Both the position numbers and the translations under genes were made by a program. 64,000 nt of DNA, from the NCBI GenBank assembly GCA_035222895.1, contig JAVYIG010004976.1:83164-147163 (forward strand), in the 5' to 3' direction. This DNA comes from Strongylocentrotus droebachiensis (Eukaryota; Echinodermata; Echinoidea; Camarodonta; Strongylocentrotidae). Below the pieces are notes generated by a model, which was not told the DNA's origin, ran no database searches, and was given only the letters and a program-made list of their open reading frames with translations. Shown piece by piece: positions 27,901-32,540 of this stretch; position 1 is the first letter of the stretch; every line of letters starts with the position of its first letter.

Positions 27901-30450
27901 CAAAATATTTTAGTTATCAGAATCGGTTTCATATCCCCTTTTGAATGGTTAGAAATGGCATCACATTTATATACACTAAACTCATTATAATTTGAGATAT
28001 AATAATTTGGAATTATGTTCATTCTTTATGGGATGTAGTCTGCTTGGGCGGTATTGGTCCATTACTGGACATCATTAAAACATCGTTATTTTTCTGGCGA
28101 ATCTCTCGTATATCCAAGATGCTATGGAGGTGGTTGTATTTGTATTTTTATTAATCACCCGATATGTAGTTCACCTAAAACTTGTACGATGGGCATCAGT
28201 TAGCTTACCAGTTTCTAGTGATACATTAGTTGACATATTTGTGATTTTCTTTGAATTTCCACTTTAAAGGTTAAATTGTGTCTGTTATGATCCCAAAGAG
28301 TGGTCATAGCAAAGTGATGCAAGATGGGTTTGGGGGGTACCATATCCTAATGTAGATTATAACATCATTGTTTCATCAATTCAGTTTAAATATGCCTCTA
28401 TGTGTAAGGCAAGATATTGAGCATTCTGTGACCTGACCCACTAGTAGCAGTCAAAGAGAGTAAGCACCAAAAAAAGAAAAGAGAAATAGTTTTAAAATGA
28501 TGCATGAAGAGAAAAATGTACAAAAATGGATTGCATCCAAATTTTCTGGCATTTAACCAACTGAACTGGCTACCAACCACATCCAGGATTTACTACAAGA
28601 TAATTTGAGTCAAGCAGGGACCAGTCAAATATATTGGTTCTATTTCTCATGAAATTCAGGATATTTCCAGAAAATTTCTTTTTCCTGAAGAATTTTTGTA
28701 GAAAGAAATTGTGGTGCTTGAGGTATAACTTAATTACCCATAAGGTATAAATACATCATGACTAGAAAAGTTGGAGAAGAATCATGAACATCTACTTTAA
28801 TTACATCTTCTTTTTTTACCAACAGGGAAAAGGCCGAGGAAAAACAGAAGGGCACATGACAAATCAGGTACCTATAAACCCTTCCTGAATTAAATTCATA
28901 TACTCAATATCCCATTGTGAATGCAGACATATCAATCTGTATACGGGTATATCAAATTAGTCATAAAGACATGCCAAGCGTATAAAAGTGAAGAACAGTT
29001 ACTTTCTCCTGTATCCCTGAATACAGCTTGATTGACTCATTTGACACAGGCCAAAAAAATATGTTGACAAATCAAGTGTATTATTCCCTTTCCTTTTTTT
29101 TTTTAATGTATCAAAAATCACATAAAATGCACTTTCTCCTTCATTTATTAACGAGGTTTGAATTCTTTGTTTATCTGGTAGATATGCATGAGATAGTTAA
29201 TTGAAACAGAATGTAGAAATTCGGCATCAAACAATAAGGGTGAAAAATTTACACAGAAAACATTCTTGAATTTCCTTCAGATCCTAAACAAAATTGCAAA
29301 TCATGCTAATTGCTTTAAAATTAGATGCCAGATGAGTCTAATGCCATTGACACTCGGGTTGACATCATTATAGACAAGACAATGGTACTGTGTGTTAGTG
29401 AAACTATAATGTATATTTCTGTTCCACTTTTCATAGTTTTATTATGGTTAGCTTGCTGGATTTAGAGCTACGGTACTTAAAACAAATAAATAAGCAGGGA
29501 AAATGGGTCTTTAGATTTGTGTATATTGGCAGTAAACAATGAATAGCTGTTAGGAAATGGTGGGGGTGCTAGGAAACTGTAATCTTGTACATGTCTTTCA
29601 ATATTCATATTTATTTAACCTGTCTTTCAATATTCATGTTTATTTAACCTAATGGAATAATCAAAATTGAAAATTGTGTGCATTGTCTTTAGCTTGATTC
29701 AGTATATACATGTTTCTTTTCTGGGGGAGTGGCGGAATGAAATATTGTTTGCTAAACTATGCCGGATAGGGTTTCAGGGTTTTTTGAGGGGCCTGGAAAT
29801 TACTAATTTATAAATGCTGTTGAGTTGTCAGGCTTTACGGTTATTCACACCTCTCTTTGAATCTAAGAGATTTTTAAAATTGTTGTTCCTATATATTCAA
29901 CTCTATGTTCCTGTGCACCCCATTTTACAGCAAATAAATTTTACTTTAGGAGAAAATATCTGAAGAATTCAGATATTAAATATCAGAAGAATTCAATTCA
30001 ATTCAATTATTTTATTCATCCAGATTCACATGAACACATAGAAATTTGTTTTGGTCACACATTTCAAACATACGTAATATATACATCTAAAATCTCAATA
30101 TACATTTTTAAATGGGATAAAAGACACTGTTCAGTTCAACATGAATTCAATATTGGAGAGGTAGAATTATGGGTAGTTCTTCGCAGTGAGTGAGAGAGAG
30201 AGTGAGGGATACATACATGCATGCATATCAATTTATGCTATCTAATTTCATTAAATCCAATATCATTCTAACAGAGGAAGAGGAGGGTCAACGCTACATT
30301 GTCGAGGAGATTTTGAAAAAGAAAGCAGGACCTGCCAATGAAAAGCAACTATTCCTCGTGAAATGGGAAGGCTATCCTGCAGAGCAGGCGACATGGGAAC
30401 CGAGGCTTAACCTGCCAAGGAGCATGGTGACAGAGTTTTTAACAAAATAG
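685..30450 (+). CDS. Multi-exon gene: homeobox-like + TFII-I-like/GTF2I repeat + chromodomain protein
   Basis: I joined 15 exons by splice signals and phase: 685-905, 1263-1377, 14171-14288, 15052-15260, 16680-16833, 18119-18199, 19269-19430, 21019-21090, 21800-21871, 22547-22618, 24183-24239, 25761-25796, 26493-26537, 28826-28867, 30275-30450. They sum to 1632 nt, 544 codons including the stop. Codon 121 is an in-frame TAA (14195-14197). Every junction is GT-AG, and every junction after exon 3 keeps the downstream frame open. Seen: a homeobox-like segment (about residues 74-120); a TFII-I N-terminal-like segment; a GTF2I-type repeat with the signature GMPPGIPFRRPGTYG; acidic and basic linkers; and a chromodomain with RYIVEEIL, LVKWEGYP and ATWEP. 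Known: GTF2I repeats bind DNA and chromodomains read methylated histone lysines. Inferred: a nuclear chromatin or transcription regulator. If translation starts at the ATG at 14231 the product is 411 aa and lacks the homeobox-like part. It could be a young pseudogene because of the TAA. Confidence 0.8.
941..1225. mobile_element. Diverged copy of the palindromic TA-flanked MITE, in intron 1
   Basis: It starts AGAGTGGTGAAGTGTGACGT, almost the same as the start of the intact element at 30450-30841. It shares the words AATGTCCAAATGTCGAAAAC and GAGTTCCCATA with that element. Internal inverted repeats are visible at about 983-1067 (TTTTGCAATTTCTAAATTTT and its complement) and at 1171-1191 (ATCGCTCTGGACCAGAGCGAT). 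The distal terminus is missing or diverged, so the right boundary is approximate. It begins about 35 bases after the exon 1 donor. Confidence 0.6.
1263..1377 (+). CDS. Exon 2: atypical homeobox-like segment
   Basis: Acceptor TTTTCTCTAG, donor AAG|GTAAGT, phase 2 in and phase 0 out. The peptide begins REYLDGLWNKG and ends KLKYSQIK. Hydrophobic spacing, one Trp in the first helix and the YSQIK|NFIDNKRR junction with exon 3 resemble helices 1-3 of a divergent homeodomain, where helix 3 of TALE types reads like VxNWFxNKR. The usual Trp of helix 3 is replaced by Phe or Ile, so this is at best an atypical homeodomain. The exon itself is convincing; the domain call is tentative. Confidence 0.65.
1678..1895. 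mobile_element. MITE family E, copy 1 (TTAA-like termini)
   Basis: This segment is the inverted counterpart of 32318-32540. Shared words include GCTCTCATTTAACATAAGAA / TTCTTATGTTAATTAAGAGC, the TATATAGAGGGAGCAAGTAGC block and its complement, and CCTACTTGTAGC-like ends. It is bounded by TTAAAGG-type sequence on the left and CCTTTAATATTAA on the right. There is no ORF. It is probably a non-autonomous DNA transposon. Confidence 0.55.
2344..2492. repeat. Purine microsatellite (GAG/GAA)n(GA)n
   Basis: An imperfect run of GAG, GAA, GGA and finally GA units on the + strand. All ORFs over it (poly-Glu on one strand, poly-Ser/Leu/Phe on the other) are consequences of the repeat. Confidence 0.95.
3940..4668 (+). 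CDS. LINE ORF1: coiled-coil RNA-binding protein
   Basis: 242 aa. Residues about 35-95 have heptad-like Leu/Val/Glu/Arg spacing (RLEEQEGRVLELEGQVRAH region), a likely coiled coil for oligomerisation. Then comes EQHSRRNNLRIHGIKE, the typical entry to the RRM-like domain of LINE ORF1 proteins, with a basic C-terminal part to about residue 240. I see no CCHC zinc knuckle. Known role of the family: a nucleic-acid chaperone that coats the element RNA. The ATG at 3940 is in good context (ACCATGC). Base composition is clearly more GC-rich than the AT-rich ORF2, which is unusual within one element. Confidence 0.85.
   Translation: MPPAKNTPAEIARHVISELGNGDLLANIVEKAVIKAVTEAVAGLVTRLEEQEGRVLELEGQVRAHAEEIKRLTKSEESCRDAVSRLERKADIQEQHSRRNNLRIHGIKERPQESTDDAICRLADQLGFAITPADIDRSYHTSPGGGNGAAVDRSKDRPIVVQFGAYRTKVKFSQARSKLKGTGIYINEDLIATNQKLFHKVRHSEKVLRAWSIDGRIFAGIKDSHGGFIKKLITCEADIAKL
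5054..8068 (+). CDS. LINE ORF2: APE endonuclease and reverse transcriptase
   Basis: 1004 aa. N-terminal exonuclease-endonuclease-phosphatase domain: HFNVRSM (about residue 59), SETWL (89), GGGVALYV (119), VVYRPP (164), MGDYNVNLL (197), ISDLSDHFPV (260). The metal and catalytic residues N, E, D, N and the SDH triad are all present. Reverse transcriptase: KVVPIFKKGD and NYRPISLL (about 550-575), VFLDYSKAFDTV (about 637), GVPQGSLLGPLLF (about 695), and FADD (about 727) as the catalytic aspartates. A C-terminal thumb/connection region with ILPYLHYGVLAWG and VQKRVIRIV follows. It acts by target-primed reverse transcription. An upstream ATG is not obvious, so the ATG at 5054 or the adjacent one is taken as start. 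Confidence 0.93.
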   Translation: MMITNDDNIRNYFESSADSLEYDLGEGNDAVMSHCSYCTESQFSQKIGNSGDNELSFLHFNVRSMQANFGKLNVFLRNMCYSSMVIGISETWLSSEIEGNVFSLPGSNIIMNNRQDRRGGGVALYVPTQLNYRVLNEVNVMNDLMESVFVELFFPGRRNVIIGVVYRPPQGNVNLFINEMQTVLSNSIFLHKTVFVMGDYNVNLLQHDVNAHICDFLNMFISFSLLPLITKPTRVTDTSSTLIDNIFSNVRPLPDAGIIISDLSDHFPVYARMSFGRNIRNISSNRYVRKSNPTSIARFRDELLASDWREVLRDCDVDSSYDKFLNTFFLLYDKNLPLRKCNSRNRRTTPRLPWITNSILRSINRKNKLYYKYKISKSQSSHRKYTLYRNTLTSILRAAKKQYYCAQFQATHNDIKGTWKVIRKVFKPKQKASDVSKLNIDGNVVDDPEVIVDKFNEYFCNIGQNLSRVIPESQKTFQSFLENPNHNSLFLLPTTVEELFDIVHSLKNKKSPGCDYITNELIKNVIIGIVEPLVHIFNLSMTTGVVPMKMKIAKVVPIFKKGDALILNNYRPISLLNSFSKILEKLMYTRTITFLMNANILSNFQFGFREKHTTTHAILHLVDKISSALEARMHTVGVFLDYSKAFDTVNHYILIDKLCHYGVRGIALDWFRSYLTNRKQFVSLNGIDSDMRDVTCGVPQGSLLGPLLFIVYINDFQLSAKMLSFILFADDSSVFFSHRNPQTLLQTVNSELTNATLWIQANKLSLNLKKTNYMLFSNSLSILPGNVMFNGVEIERVSTFKFLGLHIDEHLNWKYHISKLCKLLSRNTGVIYKLKSVFPLNILHMLYATLILPYLHYGVLAWGNSFKSQMDKLLLVQKRVIRIVCNTHYLAHTDVLFFNSGVLKVEDIYHVQLGALMYELNAGLLPVALAGIFKKNNQVHSYSTRQAQAYHLPLVRTQFALTTLGSTGPRFWNSLEPRIAQSVSIYVFKRKLKLLYLSRYRLDL
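8554..9087. other. Intron 2 sequence, nothing recognised
   Basis: AT-rich sequence with no ORF, splice pair or repeat I can recognise between the LINE/MITE block and the Harbinger-like element. Confidence 0.5.
9128..9502. repeat. Large palindrome near the left end of the Harbinger-like element
   Basis: The left arm (CTGCACTATCTCGAGATTGC, CAGCTATTTGAATTATCCCG, GTCTTCATTAGACCGAAGTA) recurs as the complement in the right arm (TACTTCGGTCTAATGAAGAC, CGGGATAATTCAAATAGCTG, GGCAATAGTGCAGACACGCC). The centre is about 9290-9340. The arms are over 100 bases and nearly matching, so the transcript would fold into a long hairpin. It could be a foldback MITE of its own inserted in the element. Confidence 0.8.
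9655..11800. repeat. Degenerate purine-rich minisatellite
   Basis: Recurrent units built from AAACAAAGAATAACATAAG, GAAAGACAGAAAGAGAA and GTGATAGAATGATTA. Each block is about 20-30 bases and they alternate in irregular order, with a separate non-repetitive stretch at about 9815-10030. The + strand is almost pure purine plus T. The complement gives long false ORFs rich in Ser, Phe, Leu and Tyr. The repeat continues on both sides of the TTAA MITE at 11140-11512. Confidence 0.9.
11140..11512. mobile_element. TTAA-flanked MITE family B, copy 1 (intact)
   Basis: Flanked by TTAA at 11136-11139 and 11513-11516. Perfect TIRs: AGATAAACTTTAGTACTGGT and its exact complement at the right end. It is 373 bp with no ORF. 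TTAA duplication is the hallmark of piggyBac and Kolobok transposases. It sits inside the minisatellite of the Harbinger-like element, so it is the younger insertion. Related copies are at 12569-12966 and 31090-31483. Confidence 0.88.
12000..12560. other. Intron 2 sequence, nothing recognised
   Basis: No coding or RNA feature is seen. A short segment near 12282-12355 (GGGCATTTATTTG ... AAATCTATGCCCTT) has inverted ends and may be a small degenerate MITE. Confidence 0.4.
12569..12966. mobile_element. TTAA-flanked MITE family B, copy 3 (diverged)
   Basis: Flanked by TTAA at 12565-12568 and 12967-12970. The left end ATATAAAGCTGAGTTCTGG pairs with the complement of the right end CCCAGAACTCAACCTTGTCT. 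It shares ATGCGATTGCATTGTGAAAG and GTCTTGGTAAAGTTACAAGC with copies 1 and 2; the middle is different. Confidence 0.75.
12971..13430 (+). mobile_element. MITE family A, copy 2
   Basis: It begins right after the TTAA shared with the neighbouring family B copy. It matches 37759-38085 (GGCATTTGAAAGA, AATACTAATTTAGAACTTCCCT, AAGAAGTGGGTTATTGATGTAGACAAATG) and, inverted, 3301-3597. No ORF. The right terminus is not clear. Confidence 0.7.
13430..14170. other. End of intron 2, nothing recognised
   Basis: AT-rich, no repeat match seen. It ends in the pyrimidine-rich acceptor TTTTTGCTTGCAG of exon 3. Confidence 0.5.
14171..14288 (+). CDS. Exon 3: end of the homeobox-like segment, with an in-frame TAA
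   Basis: Acceptor TTTGCTTGCAG, donor CTGTG|GTAAGA, phase 0 in and 1 out. In the frame dictated by exons 2 and 4 it reads NFIDNKRR, then TAA (14195-14197), then EVKATKIKISKMGKRRLYD and onward into exon 4. Both sides of the stop look coding. The other two frames also contain stops, so no simple shift repairs it. The ATG at 14231 has A at -3 and G at +4 (CCAAAATGGGC) and could start a 411-aa product. The TAA could be a real break, a strain variant or a sequencing error. Confidence 0.65.
14289..15051. other. Intron 3, nothing recognised
   Basis: No additional exon or repeat identified; the A-rich and T-rich runs look like ordinary intron sequence. Confidence 0.5.
15052..15260 (+). CDS. Exon 4: Lys-rich helical segment
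   Basis: Acceptor TTATTATAG, donor AACAAA|GTAAGT, phase 1 in and 0 out. The peptide begins DNINLSKEEKMKLAHDSWKK and ends MRKWVKDIDNK. It is highly charged and predicted helical. The end (KLLMRKWVKDIDNK) leads into exon 5 in the way the N-terminal region of TFII-I proteins begins. I do not recognise the Lys-rich first part. Confidence 0.75.
15790..16345 (+). mobile_element. MITE family C, copy 1
   Basis: It matches 31590-32158 over most of its length: ATATAACGATTTCTTATA, GATGTTGGCTTTTT, TTTCACACATTTTGGGG, ACTACCTTCATAGCAATTTTAGG-type words. The ends are inverted (GGGATAGT near 15802 and AACTATCCCTTTAA at 16329-16344). The right end abuts TTAA. No ORF. Confidence 0.75.
16680..16833 (+). CDS. 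Exon 5: TFII-I N-terminal-like segment
   Basis: Acceptor TTCTTTTTGTAG, donor CAGAAG|GTGAGA, phase 0 in and 1 out. The peptide starts CEAMNDLGYECLFLAVHR and includes the ALVVAKQQKFIYQL run. The order, a Cys-Glu start, a small/hydrophobic strand ending in AV, an acidic stretch and then a charged helix, resembles the region in front of the first GTF2I repeat of vertebrate TFII-I. This match is from memory of the family, not from a search. Confidence 0.75.
17030..17120. repeat. Short 'AATAATAA...TATAGCGC' dispersed repeat
   Basis: AATAATAATAAAAGGCATTTCTATAGCGCCGTC followed by GAGGCGCATATAAC resembles the TATAGCGC...AAGCGCTTTAC modules at 21155-21205, 21935-21990, 22680-22740 and 54520-54605. All look like one short dispersed repeat type. 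Confidence 0.45.
17405..17675. repeat. Imperfect (TAG/GTA)n trinucleotide microsatellite
   Basis: Runs of GTAGTAGTAG, GGTAGTGGTAG and GAAGTAGAAG. The antisense Thr/Ser- and Leu-rich ORFs over it are artefacts. Confidence 0.9.
18119..18199 (+). CDS. Exon 6: first half of the GTF2I-type repeat
   Basis: Long T-run acceptor ending TTTTATAG, donor ATACA|GTAAGT, phase 1 in and 1 out. The peptide is E-TTSGSLESLSDGSLRSRLQ continuing AHFNDAY. The SLRSRLQAHFNDAY part fits the first helix of a GTF2I repeat (pattern LRxxVQxLFNxKY). Confidence 0.8.
19269..19430 (+). CDS. Exon 7: second half of the GTF2I-type repeat
   Basis: Acceptor TTTATTTGCAG, donor TTCAG|GTGAAT, phase 1 in and 1 out. The peptide runs from MKSLGKLRTEYDRIGAG to ILQEAVNIKFSG. 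It carries the strongest family signature in the gene: VTGMPPGIPFRRPGTYG, then an Ile/Leu helix ending IKF, matching the GTF2I pattern GLPxGxPFRxPxxYG...ILxxxxxIKF. Known: these repeats of about 90 residues occur in TFII-I, GTF2IRD1 and GTF2IRD2, several per protein, and mediate DNA binding. Here only one repeat is seen. Confidence 0.85.
20251..20964. mobile_element. Insertion in unit 1: hairpin plus TIR element
   Basis: Units 2 and 3 read ...TTAACATTATTTTG without this block, which defines the insertion. It contains a hairpin (20255-20360: TAATATTGACTGCCT ... AGGCAGTCAATATTA, with GGGCAATACGAC and its complement inside). A TIR pair follows: TATTATTAACCACATCAGAC near 20361 and the complement of GTCTGATACGGTTAATAATA ending about 20964. 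Between them are about 2.5 direct repeats of 85-90 bases containing TTCTGAGCGGGCTAAAATAT (20680-20875). The exact duplication at the target is unclear. Confidence 0.65.
21019..21090 (+). CDS. Exon 8a: acidic linker exon, tandem copy 1
   Basis: 72 bp, phase 1 in and 1 out. Acceptor TTTACATAAG, donor CCAG|GTAATA. Encodes VNDEEGDVPDAGVQNSEDAL then PVPG: acidic and probably disordered. The sequence is identical in all three copies, so each copy can be included or skipped without changing frame. Confidence 0.75.
21800..21871 (+). CDS. Exon 8b: acidic linker exon, tandem copy 2
   Basis: Identical over all 72 bp to 21019-21090, with the same acceptor and donor sequences. Flanking intron sequence differs by scattered substitutions and small indels. 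Confidence 0.7.
22547..22618 (+). CDS. Exon 8c: acidic linker exon, tandem copy 3
   Basis: Identical over all 72 bp to copies 1 and 2, with the same splice signals. Downstream intron sequence is the most diverged of the three. Confidence 0.7.
23205..23290. repeat. Poly-G / poly-C foldback
   Basis: Runs of G (GGGGGGAGGGGGGAGGG) followed after a short gap by a run of about 14 C with CCCCCCTCC. The two can pair with each other, and the G side can form quadruplexes. Similar C-runs occur at about 23752-23768 and 23919-23934. Such tracts are also where sequencing errors are most likely. Confidence 0.8.
24183..24239 (+). CDS. Exon 9: acidic linker
   Basis: Acceptor TTTTTCACATTCTCAG, donor ACTG|GTATGT, phase 1 in and 1 out. 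The peptide is GLTISDEDDDALGLYIHHTG, an acidic patch followed by a short hydrophobic stretch. No domain recognised. Confidence 0.7.
24360..25760. other. Intron 9, nothing recognised
   Basis: AT-rich with no supported exon. A (TA)n run lies at about 25727-25740 just before the acceptor of the next exon. Confidence 0.5.
25761..25796 (+). CDS. Exon 10: short linker (36 bp)
   Basis: Acceptor CTGTACTTCACAG, donor CTACAG|GTAATT, phase 1 in and 1 out. Encodes ESSESILLPMATG. The call rests on splice signals and on keeping the phase with neighbours on both sides. Confidence 0.6.
26493..26537 (+). CDS. Exon 11: basic segment
   Basis: Acceptor TCATGTTTCAG, donor TGCAG|GTAATG, phase 1 in and 1 out. Encodes GERPRGQKKRKRKNAG, a strong nuclear-localisation-like basic cluster with an RPRG core reminiscent of an AT-hook. 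Exon 12 has a related sequence, so the two may be an old exon duplication. Confidence 0.7.
26837..27005. mobile_element. Small TIR element (MITE) in intron 11
   Basis: The ends CAGGGCTTCAATTAATCCAA and the complement of ATTGAAATTCGAGGCCTG form imperfect TIRs with CAGGG/CCTG tips, and both arms contain AAGGCCA-type words. GCGGC flanks it directly on both sides (26832-26836 and 27006-27010). The tips resemble hAT ends, but the 5-bp flank does not fit the usual 8-bp hAT duplication. Confidence 0.55.
27010..28825. other. Rest of intron 11, nothing recognised
   Basis: No exon or repeat copy assigned. A less AT-rich island at about 27470-27590 has the inverted words ATGTGTGAGATC / GACATCTCACACAT and may be a small degenerate element. 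Confidence 0.4.
28826..28867 (+). CDS. Exon 12: second basic segment
   Basis: Acceptor TTTTTTTACCAACAG, donor AATCAG|GTACCT, phase 1 in and 1 out. Encodes GKRPRKNRRAHDKSG. The KRPRKNRR core resembles exon 11 and AT-hook or nuclear-localisation basic patches. Confidence 0.7.
28868..30274. other. Intron 12
   Basis: No repeat copy assigned. A short direct duplication (GTCTTTCAATATTCAT and TTTATTTAACCT twice) lies at about 29595-29650, and another at 29958-30005 (AGAAGAATTCA units). The acceptor for the chromo exon is CATTCTAACAG. Confidence 0.5.
30275..30450 (+). CDS. Exon 13: chromodomain and stop
   Basis: Phase 1 in; encodes EEEEGQRYIVEEILKKK through LVKWEGYPAEQATWEP to VTEFLTK and stop TAG (30448-30450). 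This is a classical chromodomain: cage residues Tyr (RYIVEE), Trp (VKWEGY) and Tyr (EGYP) are kept, and the WEP motif is present. Known: such domains bind methylated lysine on histone tails (HP1 and Polycomb types) and also occur in LTR integrases. Its splicing to the upstream exons in phase, and the lack of any integrase sequence next to it, argue for a host-gene domain. The final G of the stop codon is the first base of a MITE. Confidence 0.88.
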
Positions 30451-30841
30451 AGTGGTGAAGTATGACGTCATCATAAATCTATTTTTAGAATTTCTCAATT
30501 TTGTCTTCATTTTCCGAAAGAGCATCAAAAATAATGTCCAAATGTCGAAAACCAATTGAATATGTTAAGTATTGGCTAAGATATGACCATCTGTATAAAT
30601 ATATTCCCCATAGGAACTCAGTGTTATTTGCTCTGGCTCCTAACCATTAGGAGCCAGAGCAAATAACACTGAGTTCCCATAAGCAATCTTTTTATTCTGA
30701 TGATCATATCTCAGCCAATACTTAACATATTCAATTGGTTTTTGACATTTGGACATTATTTTTGATGCTCTTTCGGAAAATGAAGACAAAATTGAGAAAT
30801 TCTTAAAAATAGATTTTTATGATGTCACAGCTTCGGTACTC
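30450..30841. mobile_element. Palindromic TA-flanked MITE (foldback), intact
   Basis: Flanked by TA at 30448-30449 and 30842-30843. The arms of about 170 bases are nearly exact complements (GAGTGGTGAAG / CTTCGGTACTC tips; AGAATTTCTCAATTTTGTC, CATTTTCCGAAAGAGCATCA, CCAATTGAATATGTTAAGTA and complements), with a central hairpin TGCTCTGGCTCCTAACCATT. TA duplication suggests Tc1/mariner-type mobilisation. A diverged relative is at 941-1225. Confidence 0.88.
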
Positions 30842-31089
30842 TATAAGTCTGTAAGTCTTTCAAAGCCTCTTTTATGTCCTATTTTCATGGAAAAACGGTT
30901 CAGAAAATTAAAAAATTGGCTGTGAGAATTTGCTGTTAAAGGATGTCGCATTGTCGCCTAAAAAAAATACAACATAATTATCTTTGTGATTTGATTTTTT
31001 TTAAAAGATTTTGTTGCAGTGAAAGGAATATCATAAGTAACATTTCATTTAAAGATTATGCAGTATTTTCATCGCCTCAACAATGTTAA

Positions 31090-31483
31090 AGATGAACTCC
31101 AGTTCTGGTAATGCGATTGCATTGTGAAAGAAAAGGTGTAGAATGGATCAAAAACAGTTGATCATGTAGCATGTAAGTATTGGTGTGCACTGCAAGGTTT
31201 TGGAGTCATCAAAATCATAATAAATTTGGCCGAGTCTTGGTAAAGTAACAAGCACTGTACACAGAAAGCTATACATGGGACAACACACATGGTGTCGGGG
31301 CTAGTACTACCTTGATTTCCTTGTCTTTCTATGCTCATTACTCAGCCAGTATACATTTTCTTCCAAAATTGTTTGGCACATGTCATTTATTTGTAATCTT
31401 GAACATTCAGTGTAAGTTTCGTTTGATTCTGTGAGAATTTTTTTTTTTTTTTAATTTTTTTTTACCAAAACTGCAGTTTATCT
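31090..31483. mobile_element. TTAA MITE family B, copy 2
   Basis: About 90% similar by eye to 11140-11512 over the inner part (GTTGATCATGTAGCAT, CATGGTGTCGGGGCTAGTAC, TCATTACTCAGCCAGTATAC). TTAA at 31086-31089 on the left; CTAA at 31484-31487 on the right, a one-base change. It lies about 250 bases beyond the palindromic MITE. Confidence 0.82.
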
Positions 31484-31589
31484 CTAACAGTTCACTTTAA
31501 TATTTCAGCCTTCGGAATGGCTAAATACCTGTACCTGTACCCTGAAATTATATGTACCTCCAAAACGTTTCTATAAGTATAATGAAATA

Positions 31590-32158
31590 CTCATGCAGTT
31601 GAGTTCTGTTGCAGAGGGCACTACATGAAATATTTTTGTTGTGAGATAATGAAAAACCGAGTGTCAAATTTGAAGGACACACAATTTAAATGAAGAAAAA
31701 AAAAGATTTTTTGTTTTTGTTTGATCGAAATCGGTTCAGAGAGGGCTGAAATGTCCATAAATATAACGATTTCTAATACTTGTGTACCACCACAAATATT
31801 AGATAAATTGAAAAAGGCGTTGAAAATACGAAATAGCGGCTTTTACATTGTATTTTAGCCAATGCTGATGTTGGCTTTTTTGTTTGCCTTTGTGTTGGTT
31901 ATATTGCGCACATCCAGCCGGCCCATGTATTGTTATTTTTAATTAAATAATTAATTAACGGTGACCATATTTTTTGGAAAGTGAAGCTGAATTGGTATGA
32001 TCGTAATGGCTACATTTCACACATTTTGGGGACTAAAACTACCTTCATAGCAATTTTAGGTTATGAAAGGGCACTAGAAATGCCATACATAAGAATAAGA
32101 GCAGTAACCATGCACTTTGAAGGCATTTGCGGTCTGAAAACAGAACTCAACTATCCCT
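31590..32158 (+). mobile_element. MITE family C, copy 2
   Basis: Same family and orientation as 15790-16345. The ends are inverted: AGTTGAGTTCTGTTGCAG near 31598 and the complement CAGAACTCAACTATCCCTT at the right. ORFs over it are not supported. Confidence 0.75.
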
Positions 32159-32317
32159 TGAAGTATTGATAACCAGTCATATTGATTTAAATGGTAAAAA
32201 TTATCTGTTTTCCCTTTAATTACACAAATTTGATATACGTGTTGAAATGATAAGTGTTGTTTGATCATTGGATGAAACATGTACATGTACCAATAATCTT
32301 TAAAAAAAGAAATAATG

Positions 32318-32540
32318 TATTAAAGCCACACTGTCCTACGTGTAGCTACTTGCTCCCTCTATATAGAAAACAATGCCTTATCGATGACCATTGGTCCACC
32401 GTGATCCTTTTTTTCTTATGTTAATTAAGAGCTGAGTTGATGAGATAACCACATGTCCAGTGACCTTGCAGGGCAGTCTTATCGCTCCTATAAACTAGTA
32501 CAGATAAGCTTTAAGTTATATTTAGGCACATACCGGTACA
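32318..32540. mobile_element. MITE family E, copy 2
   Basis: Inverted relative of 1678-1895; begins TTAAAGCCACACTGTCCTAC and contains TAGCTACTTGCTCCCTCTAT. Confidence 0.55.

Noticed and set aside
30275-30450. Chromodomain as part of an LTR chromovirus integrase
   Set aside because: No integrase or other pol sequence adjoins it; a phase-1 acceptor joins it to a chain of host-like exons.
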